Source: CAZGSN01 sp964371655 (lineage in GTDB: Bacteria > Desulfobacterota > Binatia > HRBIN30). From it: a DNA stretch of 51,593 nucleotides. Below are positions 8,626 to 16,633 of the stretch, one piece after another. How positions within the stretch are numbered: the first letter of the stretch is position 1; every line of letters begins with the position of its first letter. The position numbers and the translations under genes were made by a program. The notes under the pieces were generated by a model. The model was not told the DNA's origin. It did no database searches and saw nothing but the letters and a program-made list of their open reading frames with translations. The stretch covers positions 1-51,593 of the forward strand of contig CAYJOD010000041.1 of assembly GCA_964371655.1 (NCBI GenBank), given 5' to 3'.

Positions 8626-8726
8626 TGTCATTCCGAGCCATCGCAATTTTCGCGGCGAGGAATCTTCCGAGGGCCACGGTGGGGACGACATTCCACTGCA
8701 GATCCCTCGCTTCGCTCGGGATGACA
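8626..8726. repeat. Inverted-repeat element upstream of the PpiC gene
   Basis: TGTCATTCCGAGC (8626-8638) pairs with GCTCGGGATGACA (8714-8726), one mismatch. Blocks such as GAGGAATCT (8657-8665) lie inside. It occupies most of the 321-base gap between the divergent PpiC and aguB genes, in which I see no gene. Confidence 0.65.
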
Positions 8727-8782
8727 TCGAGCGAAGATATCAAATCGACCCACCACGCAGGGAGCACGACGAGACCAATGAC

Positions 8783-8812
8783 TTCACCGCAGAGGACGCG
8801 GAGAGCGCAGAG
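8783..8812. repeat. Single arm of a word-palindrome element
   Basis: The string TTCACCGCAGAGGACGCGGA, followed by GAGCGCAGAG, is built of the same CAGAGGAC words as 601-620 and 27767-27794. A partner arm is not seen, so this looks like a decayed or half element. Confidence 0.55.
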
Positions 8813-8874
8813 AAGATGAAGGAAGAACCGCGGATGGACGCCGAGGGATCCTCTCGACAAGAAGCGGGGCGACG

Positions 8875-9762
8875 ATGAACGACGACGGTGTGATCCCGGT
8901 TGGCGTGGTACAGATGCGTTGCAGCGACGACGTCGACGCCAATTTGCAGCGCGCCGTCGACTGCATCGGCGTCGCCGCAAAGCGTGGCGCGCGAGTCGTC
9001 TGTTTGCAGGAGTTGTTCCGTTCGCCGTACTTCTGCCAGCGCGAGGATGCAGCGCTTTTCGACTTGGCGGAGGCGATTCCCGGGCCGACGACGGAGGCAC
9101 TGGCCCGCGCCGCGGCGTCCAATTCCGTGGCCGTCGTCGGTTCGATCTTCGAGCGCCGTGCCGCCGGGCTCTACCACAACACCGCCGTCGTCTTCGATGC
9201 CGATGGGACCCTGCGTGGCATCTATCGCAAGATGCATATTCCCGACGATCCGCTTTACTACGAGAAGTACTATTTCACTCCCGGTGACCTCGGTTTCCAA
9301 AGCCATTGCGTCCGCGGCGTCCGCGTCGGCGCGTTGGTTTGCTGGGATCAGTGGTTTCCGGAGGCGGCGCGCTTGACCGCGCTCAGCGGGGCTCAGATCC
9401 TTTTCTACCCGACGGCGATCGGCTGGCATCCACGCGAGAAAGCCGAGTTCGGCGCCGCCCAGCACGAGGCCTGGCAGCTCATGCAACGCAGCCACGCGAT
9501 CGCCAATGGTGTCTTCGTCGCCGTGGCCAATCGCGTCGGCATCGAAGGCAACCTGGAGTTCTGGGGCGGCTCGTTCATCGCCGATCCGTTCGGCCGCATT
9601 CTGGCGCAGGCTAGCCCTGACCAGGAGGAGGTGCTGGTGGCTGAGTGTGACCTGCGGCTGATCGACGAGACGCGACGCAACTGGCCCTTCCTGCGCGACC
9701 GCCGTATCGATGCCTATGATGGCCTGCTGCAGCGGTTTTTGGATTCGAAGGGGCAGGGGTGA
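8875..9762 (+). CDS. aguB: N-carbamoylputrescine amidase
   Basis: Nitrilase-superfamily hydrolase of 295 residues that splits N-carbamoylputrescine into putrescine, CO2 and ammonia. The catalytic triad is in place: Glu46 (CLQELF), Lys119 (YRKMHIP) and Cys156 (LVCWDQWFPE). YFCQ near residue 52 and the IGWHPREKAEFG block are hallmarks of the carbamoylputrescine branch rather than general nitrilases. Length is typical. Agmatine deiminase follows 46 bases downstream, so the two-step agmatine-to-putrescine route is complete. The ribosome site is weak (GGGGCGACG). Cytosolic. Confidence 0.95.
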   Translation: MNDDGVIPVGVVQMRCSDDVDANLQRAVDCIGVAAKRGARVVCLQELFRSPYFCQREDAALFDLAEAIPGPTTEALARAAASNSVAVVGSIFERRAAGLYHNTAVVFDADGTLRGIYRKMHIPDDPLYYEKYYFTPGDLGFQSHCVRGVRVGALVCWDQWFPEAARLTALSGAQILFYPTAIGWHPREKAEFGAAQHEAWQLMQRSHAIANGVFVAVANRVGIEGNLEFWGGSFIADPFGRILAQASPDQEEVLVAECDLRLIDETRRNWPFLRDRRIDAYDGLLQRFLDSKGQG

Positions 9763-9808
9763 TTGCGGTCGGACTGCAGGGACAGCAACGACAGCAAGGA
9801 TCGCAGTG

Positions 9809-10849
9809 GTGACACCGTCTGCTTTGGGCTTCCGTATGCCCGCCGAATGGGAGCCGCACGCGGCGACCTGGTTGTCGTGGCCTCATAAGGAGGCGTCTTG
9901 GCCTGGGAATTTTGCGCCGATTCCCGGTATCTGGGTCGAGATGGTGCGGGCGCTGGCGCCGGCGGAGCACGTCAACATCCTGGTGAACGACGCCGGCGCG
10001 GCGGCCGCGGTGCGGGCGCTGCTGCGCGACGCCGAGGTTCGCCTCGACAACGTCACTCTGCACGAGATTCCTACCGACGATGCGTGGGCGCGCGATCATG
10101 GGCCGACGTTTGTGACCCGCAATGTCGACGCGGGGTGCGAGATCGCCGCGATCGATTGGATCTACAACGCCTGGGGCGGCAAGTATCCGCCTTGGGACAA
10201 GGACGACGTGGTGCCGACAAAGATCGCGGCCGAGCTCGGCGTGCCTGTGTTCGAGCCTGGTATTGTCCTCGAAGGTGGTTCGATCGAGGTCAATGGCTGC
10301 GGCACGCTGCTGACCAGCGAGTCGTGTCTGCTCAATCCGAACCGCAACCCACAGCTCACGCGCGCGCAGATTGAACGCTACCTGCGCGACTATCTCGGAG
10401 TGCGCCACATCCTGTGGCTGGGGGATGGTATCGTGGGCGACGACACCGATGGGCACATCGACGATCTGACGCGTTTTGTGGATCCGACGACGGTGGTGAC
10501 GGTGGTTGAGTCCAATCGCGACGACGAGAACTTCGAACCGCTCCAGGAGAATCTCGCGCGCTTGCGCGCGATGACCGACCAAGATGGCCGCGCTCTGCGC
10601 ATCGTCACCTTACCAATGCCGGCGCCCGTCGCCTACGAAGGCCAGCGCCTCCCGGCTAGCTACGCGAATTTCTATATCGGCAATGGTGCCGTGCTGGTTC
10701 CGATCTTCAACGATCGCAACGACGAGCCCGCGCTCGAGACGATCAAGTCGGTCTTGCCCGGTCGTCGTGTCGTCGGCATCAACGCCCGCGAGCTAGTCTG
10801 GGGGCTCGGCGCGTTCCATTGCGTGACCCAGCAGCAGCCCGCGGTCTAA
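9809..10849 (+). CDS. aguA: Agmatine deiminase
   Basis: Converts agmatine to N-carbamoylputrescine and ammonia; 346 residues, guanidino-modifying enzyme fold. Diagnostic segments: PAEWEPHAATWLSWPH (11-26), TDDAWARDHGP (89-99), LEGGSIEVNG, WLGDGIVGDDTDGHIDD and the C-terminal GAFHC with nucleophile Cys338. A GTG start at 9809 is chosen because AAGGA sits 8 bases upstream and the length then matches the family; GTG 9806 and ATG 9836 are alternatives. It pairs with aguB. The stop codon is followed at once by a palindromic element. Confidence 0.94.
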   Translation: MTPSALGFRMPAEWEPHAATWLSWPHKEASWPGNFAPIPGIWVEMVRALAPAEHVNILVNDAGAAAAVRALLRDAEVRLDNVTLHEIPTDDAWARDHGPTFVTRNVDAGCEIAAIDWIYNAWGGKYPPWDKDDVVPTKIAAELGVPVFEPGIVLEGGSIEVNGCGTLLTSESCLLNPNRNPQLTRAQIERYLRDYLGVRHILWLGDGIVGDDTDGHIDDLTRFVDPTTVVTVVESNRDDENFEPLQENLARLRAMTDQDGRALRIVTLPMPAPVAYEGQRLPASYANFYIGNGAVLVPIFNDRNDEPALETIKSVLPGRRVVGINARELVWGLGAFHCVTQQQPAV

Positions 10850-10953
10850 GAAGGGTCCAAGGGATCAAGGGTCCAAGGGTTGAAGAAGAAGGGTCCGAGG
10901 GTTTGAGGATCGAACCCCTTGAACCCTTGATCCCTTGGACCCTCGAACCCTTC
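10850..10953. repeat. Word-palindrome element between convergent genes
   Basis: The left arm (10850-10881) repeats GGGTCCAAGGGATCAAGGGT-type words. The right arm (10914-10953) is their complement, with the same 20-base block ACCCTTGATCCCTTGGACCC in reverse. The element begins right after the aguA stop and its last bases overlap the minus-strand stop of the lipoprotein gene, so it fills the whole gap. As RNA it would be a strong hairpin for both converging transcripts. Confidence 0.8.
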
Positions 10954-11566
10954 AGTTGCTTGGTGCCAGCATCAGGACATGCGTCACGTAGGCAAAGTCC
11001 GCTCCCGTCGTCGCGAGCTCCGCAACCTGCGCGGGTAGGGACGGCGGAATGCTCTCGAAGACGAGGATCGCGACCTGGATCTCCAATCCCCGCGCCGGGA
11101 CGTTGAGCGGCGCCGTGAGCGCTCCGTTGCCGGCGTTGAGGGCTGGCTGCGGACTGATCATCCAGGCAGCGTTCTCCTCGTTGGCGCGCACGGCGATGAA
11201 GAACTGCGTGCCTTCCGGAAAACCGCGCGGTGAGAACTGTATGAAAAGGTCGCACCGATTGTCCGCCGCCTGCAGTGCGCAGCTGAGAGACGTGGTGTGG
11301 TCGAGTGTCGTATCGATCTCGGGTGTACGAACCGGAGTGGGCGACGTCGGAGTTCCCGGTGCAGCTGTGACCCCCTCATTGGCCGGGCAGATCGTCAAAC
11401 CCTTGCGTTCCAGGCACCGGCGCTCATCGAGGGCGCGCTGGATGGTCGCCGCTTCCGGAGAGACGTCGAAGCCGCTCGACCCGCTTCCGCCCGCACATGC
11501 CACGAACGCTGCCGCGCTGGTGGCGAGTAGCAGCAGGAGAGATAAGCGATAGGCGAGGCTCTTCAT
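10952..11566 (-). CDS. Small lipoprotein of unknown function
   Basis: A 204-residue predicted lipoprotein. From ATG 11566 (AGAGGA upstream) the protein starts MKSLAYRLSLLLL and reaches a lipobox-like FVAC with Cys24, then a GGSGSS linker. A Thr/Pro stretch around residues 70-85 separates a short N-part from a beta-rich domain that holds two or three cysteines. I recognise no named domain. It probably sits on the periplasmic face of a membrane. It converges on aguA across the palindrome and has no evident operon partner. Confidence 0.75.
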   Translation of the reverse strand: MKSLAYRLSLLLLLATSAAAFVACAGGSGSSGFDVSPEAATIQRALDERRCLERKGLTICPANEGVTAAPGTPTSPTPVRTPEIDTTLDHTTSLSCALQAADNRCDLFIQFSPRGFPEGTQFFIAVRANEENAAWMISPQPALNAGNGALTAPLNVPARGLEIQVAILVFESIPPSLPAQVAELATTGADFAYVTHVLMLAPSN

Positions 11567-11603
11567 CTGCGTCCTCTCAGGCACTGTGAAAGAATTGCTG
11601 GTC

Positions 11604-11661
11604 GGGTGGCGCAGGCGTCCCTGCCTGCGCAGCCGGGCAGGCACGGAGGCCTGCCCCACCC
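11604..11661. repeat. Two-hairpin (Y-shaped) intergenic element
   Basis: Outer arms GGGTGG (11604-11609) and CCACCC (11656-11661) enclose two 8-bp hairpins, GCGCAGGC-6 nt-GCCTGCGC (11609-11630) and GGGCAGGC-6 nt-GCCTGCCC (11635-11656). It has the same plan as the element at 5309-5396 with a different sequence. Confidence 0.75.
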
Positions 11662-11719
11662 TGGCTTGCCGTTTGAGGTCTGAGGCATTGTTCCGGCACA
11701 GCGATTTCTTCACAGCCTC

Positions 11720-12529
11720 TCAGAATGGGGTCGACGTCACCAGCACATTGAGGAAACGACTCTCCGGCCCGGCGTCGACGGCGAACTCCTTGGCCAGCTT
11801 GCGCAGCGATTCGTCGAGTCGTTTCTGGAACTCGGGAAGACGCTTCGCGTCGATGTTCAGATAATGGTTGCGCAGATAGGTGCCGGTGTCCTGCTCGGCG
11901 AGCGCCAGCTTGTCGAGCAGCCCTTTGACGAACAAGACGCAGTACTCCAAGGCCAAGGCCTGCTTCTCTTCGGTGTCCTTGGCAACGAAGTGCCGTCCCT
12001 TGCGCCGCACCTTGCCGCCTCGAACTTCAACCAGGTCCTGCTGGTGCAGGGTCTGCTCGACCTGCGCCGTGACCGCATCGCTTGCCGTCGCTTTCTTGGC
12101 GGCACGGCGCGGTGCGGCGGTGAACTGCGCTCGCCACTCGGACGTCGGCATCCAGGCACCGTCGTCGGGCAACGCCGCGATCGCCTGACTGACGCGCACG
12201 GCGAGCTCGGCGTCCTCCACCCCCGCGACGGCACGCGGCGCGTGCAAGACGCGGCGCAGCTCTTTGCCGAAGGCGTACAGGATGCGATCGCGCCACAGCA
12301 GGGCAAGGAGGTCGTGCGCATCCTGATTGCGCACCGCGGCGAGCCGGCGCACCAGGGCTTCACTGGGGAAACGCTTGCCCTTTTCGATGTAGCTCAGCAT
12401 CACCGCATCGACGCCATCGCCGAGGACTTCCTTGGCAAAGCGGCGTACCGTGAACTCGCGGCCCATGAGCACGCGCGTCTCGTAGAAGACGTCTTTGATG
12501 CTGCGGCGGCTGCGGTCTGCGACTGCCAT
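11720..12529 (-). CDS. HTH regulator of the TIGR02147 / DUF4423 type
   Basis: A 269-residue protein with an N-terminal Xre-like helix-turn-helix (about 25-70: TVRRFAKEVLG, then MLSYIEKGKRFPSEALVRRLAAV) and a winged-helix-like middle (HQQDLVEVRGGKVRRKGRHF). The C-terminal part (HYLNIDAKRLPEFQKRLDESLRK) resembles the DUF4423 domain of myxobacterial and Fibrobacter-type regulators. It is divergent from the large Cys-rich lipoprotein gene; the 100-base gap holds a promoter with a dyad. That suggests it controls the lipoprotein, itself, or both. Start ATG 12529 is set by the HTH domain beginning soon after; a longer frame upstream would run into the lipoprotein gene and is rejected. Confidence 0.75.
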   Translation of the reverse strand: MAVADRSRRSIKDVFYETRVLMGREFTVRRFAKEVLGDGVDAVMLSYIEKGKRFPSEALVRRLAAVRNQDAHDLLALLWRDRILYAFGKELRRVLHAPRAVAGVEDAELAVRVSQAIAALPDDGAWMPTSEWRAQFTAAPRRAAKKATASDAVTAQVEQTLHQQDLVEVRGGKVRRKGRHFVAKDTEEKQALALEYCVLFVKGLLDKLALAEQDTGTYLRNHYLNIDAKRLPEFQKRLDESLRKLAKEFAVDAGPESRFLNVLVTSTPF

Positions 12530-12559
12530 TGCGGGCGTCTCTAGCAAAACTTTAATAGC

Positions 12560-12588
12560 TTGACAAGGAAACAACCTTTGTTTACACA
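12560..12588 (+). promoter_or_regulatory. Promoter with dyad for the Cys-rich lipoprotein gene
   Basis: TTGACA (12560-12565) and TACACA (12583-12588) are 17 bases apart on the plus strand. The spacer contains AAACA-ACCTT-TGTTT (12569-12583), a 15-bp inverted repeat. On the opposite strand TTGTCA and TAGAGA, also 17 apart, could serve the divergent HTH gene. A repressor at the dyad would touch both. Found by eye; boxes are imperfect. Confidence 0.5.
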
Positions 12589-12629
12589 GGACGGCGCAAA
12601 CAGCGAGCTCAGCAGCGAAGGAGACTTCG

Positions 12630-15600
12630 ATGATACGAACGGCGTGGCAAAGCGATATTCCCAGGCGTGTCGGGATGAGGCTGGCGGCGACGGTCGCAAT
12701 CGGCGCGCTGGCGCTCCTCATGGTTGGCTGCGGCAACTCGGACGACAGTGCGGCGCTGCCGACATCGACGGCGACGCGCACCATCACCGCGGTGCCCGCG
12801 TCACAAACGCCAACGCGTACACCGACGAGCCCCGCTGTATCGGCGACACCGACCTCGACGACGTCGTCGCAGGCGTCGTCGTTGAATGGTCTCATCGTCC
12901 TGCAGAGCGACTTCAGCGCCAGCGCCGCCGAAGCGGGAACGCCGCCTTCAGGGTGGACGTCCGGCGGCGACGTGAAGTCGTTCGACAAGGCGCTTGCGCA
13001 CGCCGACTGGAGCATCGGCGGCAAGACCGGAGTGACGGCGGCGGACGGGCAGTTCGAGGTTCGTGATCTTTCCCCCGGGCGCTATTCGCTCGAAGTTCAG
13101 AAGTCGATTGGTGGCAACCTGCTGCCACTGAGCATCCCTGTCGTGATCGGCGACGGCGCCAGCGTGGTCGTCGTCGAGGTCGGGCAGGGCTTGGTGCGCA
13201 CTCAAGTCACCTACAACGACGGCGGCGTTGAGGTGCATGAGATCGATGGCCCGTATCGTAACCACGCCGTGATCCGCGACGGCCGCCTAGTCGAGCTCAG
13301 CGCGGACGGTCGCACCCTGGTGGACGCTGACGGCAATGGAAGCTTCGACGGCGGCAGCTGTCAGGTGGCCGACCTGTGGAGCTGTCCCGCGGATCGTCGC
13401 TGTAGTCTTCAGCCCCTCGATGAACGCTTCTGCCAGTGCGTTTCCAGCTGCCCGGTCTGCGATGACTGCGGCCTGCCGGGAGTGTGCGTATCTACCGGCA
13501 CTCCGCAGCTCTACCGATGCAGTGCCGAAGGCACCTGCTCTCTGCCCGGCGACCGCTGCGTGTGTGTTCCGAGTTGCCCGGATTGCCGCGATTGCGCCCA
13601 ACAGGTGTGTGTGCCGAGCTGTGATCCGGTCGAGATCACGGCGATCGTCGTCGATGGCCCGGCGCAGATCATGGTCGGTCGCCAGGACAACGTCCGTGCC
13701 CATGCCCAGCTATCGGATGGCAGTACGATCGATGTGACCACGCTAGTCACGTGGACATCTTCCGACGAAGCCGTTGCCTCCGTCAGTTCGTGGGGCCAGG
13801 TGTCGGCGCACGCCGTCGGCACAACCGAGCTCAGCGCGGCGTTGGGTACTATCCAAAGCGCAGCGTTTGCCTTGCAGGTTGTCGAGCGGCCGACCTTGCT
13901 GCGGATCTCGATCCGCAACACCAGCTGTTACTGCGGCGGCGTGCCGTTGAATCGGCAAGGCGCTCCAGACATGCTTCCGCCGTGCTATCTCGCGGCGCCG
14001 GCGACCGCTGCCCTGCCGTTCCAGCCGCCTGGCCCGTGTCGGCAGGTAGTGTTGGTCGGTGGGACCATCCAGTTCGTTGCAATCGGGGAGTTTGCTGACA
14101 ACTCGGTGCAAGACGTCACTCGCGAAGCAACGTGGTCGGTTGAACCGGCGCAAGTGGGTGCGGTCGACGCCGGGTTGTTTACCGGCCAAGTGGCCGGCAG
14201 CGCGAGCATCATCGCCGCAATCGGCGACACGCGTAGCGACGCAACCGATGTCCGCGTCGTGAGCCAAGCCACGGTCGAGTCGCTTTCGATCTATCCGAGC
14301 AACGTCGGATACGCCGCGGTCGGTGGCGGGGCGCTCGTCGACGCCGCCTCTCCTCCTTGCTTCGATTGTGGCGCGGCGGTGACCGTGCTGCGCGGCGACA
14401 AGATCACCTTCCAGGCGACCGCGCATTACGATACCGGCGAGTGGCGCGAGGTCACGAATCAGGTCACATGGCGTACGAGCAATGCCTCCGTCGCTACGAT
14501 CGGCAGCGACGGTGTCATGAACGCCGTGCAGGCTGGCACGGCGACGATCGACGCGACTCTCGATGCCGTGACCAGCAACCCCGTCGGGGTACGTGTCGTC
14601 AGCGAAGCAACGCTGCTGAGCCTGAGCATCTATCAAGAAGGGCTCGACCGCACCGTGTTCAAGGGTGACCAGCGTTTCTTCCACGCCACCGGCTACTACG
14701 ACGTCGGCTTCTCGCGTGACGTCACCGCCGAAGCGCAATGGAAAAGCACCGACGAAACGATCGGCAGTTTCGAGCAGCCGGGTGTGTTCGTCGGCAAGCG
14801 CGCCGGAGACGTGCGTGTTCGCGCCGAGCTCGGCGGGCAGAAGAGCGACGAGATCGGGCTCGAGGTCTTTGAAACCAGCGAGCTCGCCTATTGCGATGCC
14901 AACACGATCAACCGCAACGTGTGGGCAGACGACTTCAATCGGGTCGTGATCGAGTCCGACTGCGGCACCTATGCCCCGGCTGGGCTGGTGACCTTGCGCT
15001 ACACGGTCACCGAGACCGCGCCGCACGGGGGCATCTTCGATCCGTGCCTCGACCTCTATGTGTATCAAGGCGAGCGCCGCGTCCGCACCATCCGCGAGGA
15101 AGGTTGCGGCGATCCGTTCCTGGCTGCGAGCCCGGCTAGCAATGATGCAGCGCTCAAGTACCAGCTGCGCGCTGTCTGGGATCTCAAAGAAGAAGGCGGC
15201 CAACCCGTCGCCCCGGGGCGCTACACGATCTTCGGACGTTTCTATCTCTACTATGACCCGGTTGTTCACGTCGACGTGATCGTGACCGGCGCCGACGGGG
15301 GCTTTGCCTGCGAGCCGAACAACTGCGGTAACGGCTGCGGCTACGTGCACGCCTGTGGCGACAGCGGTGCTCCGACGGCGTGCCCCGCCATTTGCCGGCA
15401 GCTGTGTGAATGTCCGGGGGGCTGGGGCATCAGCGGCGATGGCCGGTGTGAAGCCTGCACGAGTGAATGCTGCCCGCAGGGTGCGGCGTGTGCGCCCGGA
15501 ATGGTCCGCTGCGAGCCTAAGCGCGATTGTTGCCCGAGTGGAACCGACTGCCAGGATCCGCAATTGCCGGTGTGTCCGCCGCCGTGTTGCGCGCTGAGTA

Positions 15601-16208
15601 ATGGTGCGCCGTGTCCTTCCGACGCGTCGATCTGTCCCGCTCCGTGCTGTAACCCAGGCGAGGTCTGCGCCGACGGCGTGCCCGCGTGCGATCTCAAGTG
15701 TTGCCCGCCCGACGTCGCTTGTGTGGTGACGAATCTGCCGTCGTGTCCGTGCTGTTCGCGTGGGGCTGTGTGCATCGCTGAAATGCCGCCGTGTCCGGAT
15801 GTCTGTTGTCCGCCCGGCGCCGCCTGCCTGCCGAACACACCGTCGTGTGAACCGGCGCCGGTCGGAACCGCGACGCCCATCCCTCCGGTGTGCACGCCGC
15901 CGGCTTGCGCGACGAACGAGGTCTTCCATTGTCTCGACGCCTGTCCGGGTGGCTGCGGCACCGTATGCGCAACTCCGACGCCGAGCACACCGAAGCGCGA
16001 AGGTGCTTGCTACATCGGCTCCGCCGACTGCACGTCGAGCAGCTACCACCCGACAATCCAAGAACAATGCTGCGATCTCTACCGCCTCGGTGCCGGACCG
16101 GCAGCGTTATCGTGGTGCGCCGCGGAGGCAATCGATGCCGACGGCAAGTGCACCCACTGTGCCGCTACACCGTGCGACGGCATCGTCGCGGGGATGGGGC
16201 CGGGCTGA
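12630..16208 (+). CDS. Large Cys-rich lipoprotein with Ig-like domains
   Basis: A 1192-residue predicted surface lipoprotein. AAGGAG lies 7 bases before the ATG. The signal ends in a lipobox (LMVGC, Cys34), followed by a Ser/Thr/Pro linker to about residue 85. Residues 86-180 resemble a carboxypeptidase-regulatory-like beta domain (GVTAADGQFEVRDLSPGRYSLEV). A first Cys-rich block lies at about 245-330. Four bacterial Ig-like (BIG2-type) domains follow, centred near residues 375, 500, 612 and 703, each with a W-S/T-S-E/D..V...G.V.A..AG pattern. A folded region at 745-895 is unassigned. Residues about 897-1080 are a second Cys-rich array with repeated CCP and PCC spacings about 20-25 residues apart, then a Thr-Pro linker and a small Cys-rich end. 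The role is likely adhesion or envelope structure; no enzyme motif is seen. Confidence 0.85.
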   Translation: MIRTAWQSDIPRRVGMRLAATVAIGALALLMVGCGNSDDSAALPTSTATRTITAVPASQTPTRTPTSPAVSATPTSTTSSQASSLNGLIVLQSDFSASAAEAGTPPSGWTSGGDVKSFDKALAHADWSIGGKTGVTAADGQFEVRDLSPGRYSLEVQKSIGGNLLPLSIPVVIGDGASVVVVEVGQGLVRTQVTYNDGGVEVHEIDGPYRNHAVIRDGRLVELSADGRTLVDADGNGSFDGGSCQVADLWSCPADRRCSLQPLDERFCQCVSSCPVCDDCGLPGVCVSTGTPQLYRCSAEGTCSLPGDRCVCVPSCPDCRDCAQQVCVPSCDPVEITAIVVDGPAQIMVGRQDNVRAHAQLSDGSTIDVTTLVTWTSSDEAVASVSSWGQVSAHAVGTTELSAALGTIQSAAFALQVVERPTLLRISIRNTSCYCGGVPLNRQGAPDMLPPCYLAAPATAALPFQPPGPCRQVVLVGGTIQFVAIGEFADNSVQDVTREATWSVEPAQVGAVDAGLFTGQVAGSASIIAAIGDTRSDATDVRVVSQATVESLSIYPSNVGYAAVGGGALVDAASPPCFDCGAAVTVLRGDKITFQATAHYDTGEWREVTNQVTWRTSNASVATIGSDGVMNAVQAGTATIDATLDAVTSNPVGVRVVSEATLLSLSIYQEGLDRTVFKGDQRFFHATGYYDVGFSRDVTAEAQWKSTDETIGSFEQPGVFVGKRAGDVRVRAELGGQKSDEIGLEVFETSELAYCDANTINRNVWADDFNRVVIESDCGTYAPAGLVTLRYTVTETAPHGGIFDPCLDLYVYQGERRVRTIREEGCGDPFLAASPASNDAALKYQLRAVWDLKEEGGQPVAPGRYTIFGRFYLYYDPVVHVDVIVTGADGGFACEPNNCGNGCGYVHACGDSGAPTACPAICRQLCECPGGWGISGDGRCEACTSECCPQGAACAPGMVRCEPKRDCCPSGTDCQDPQLPVCPPPCCALSNGAPCPSDASICPAPCCNPGEVCADGVPACDLKCCPPDVACVVTNLPSCPCCSRGAVCIAEMPPCPDVCCPPGAACLPNTPSCEPAPVGTATPIPPVCTPPACATNEVFHCLDACPGGCGTVCATPTPSTPKREGACYIGSADCTSSSYHPTIQEQCCDLYRLGAGPAALSWCAAEAIDADGKCTHCAATPCDGIVAGMGPG

Positions 16209-16317
16209 TCGCGGCTCGGGCCACCACGCTACCCAGGCAAGCAGGGGACCTTCGCCTTCTCAGTACGGCTCCCCGGAAGTTCGTGAACAGTTGCCCAGCT
16301 CGGTTCGCGGCTCTAGT

Positions 16318-16550
16318 CATCCCGAAGGGATGCCAGAGATTAGCCGGTGGTTGAGGCCACAGGCCGATACCACCGGCTGCGGGACCGGATATTTTGCACC
16401 CCGGAGGGGTGCCAGCTGTTGCAAGCCTTCTTGTTCCGCTGAGCACGACCTGCTTGCACCCCTCCGGGGTGCGAAACACGGGGGCCACCTATGATCCGGT
16501 GGTGTCGCTTCGCTCAACCACCGGCTAACCGCTTCGAACCCTCCGGGTTC
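16318..16550. repeat. Mirror-ordered array of hairpins
   Basis: Six palindromes occur in a row: CATCCC-GAA-GGGATG (16318-16332), AGCCGGTGGT...ACCACCGGCT (16342-16378), GCACCCC-GGA-GGGGTGC (16396-16412), GCACCCC-TCC-GGGGTGC (16456-16472), CCGGTGGT...ACCACCGG (16496-16524) and GAACCC-TCC-GGGTTC (16536-16550). The order is roughly A-B-C-C'-B'-A'. It fills the 16209-16633 gap, where I see no gene, between two converging genes. Confidence 0.75.
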
Positions 16551-16633
16551 AGACAGGCATCTCGAACCGCTCCCCTTATCGCGACCTGGTCACTAACTTC
16601 CGGGGAGCTGTACTCAGCTAGGCGCGCGCCTGC

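Noticed and set aside
11720..13024. A longer start (near 13024) for the HTH regulator
   Set aside because: The added 165 residues would lie opposite the lipoprotein's start and signal peptide and have no domain; the HTH domain begins just after ATG 12529.
13743..16067. A 774-codon open frame on the minus strand inside the large lipoprotein gene
   Set aside because: It is a composition shadow. The plus-strand gene has a ribosome site, lipobox and recognisable domains, and the antisense product is an Arg/Ala/Asp mix with no domain.
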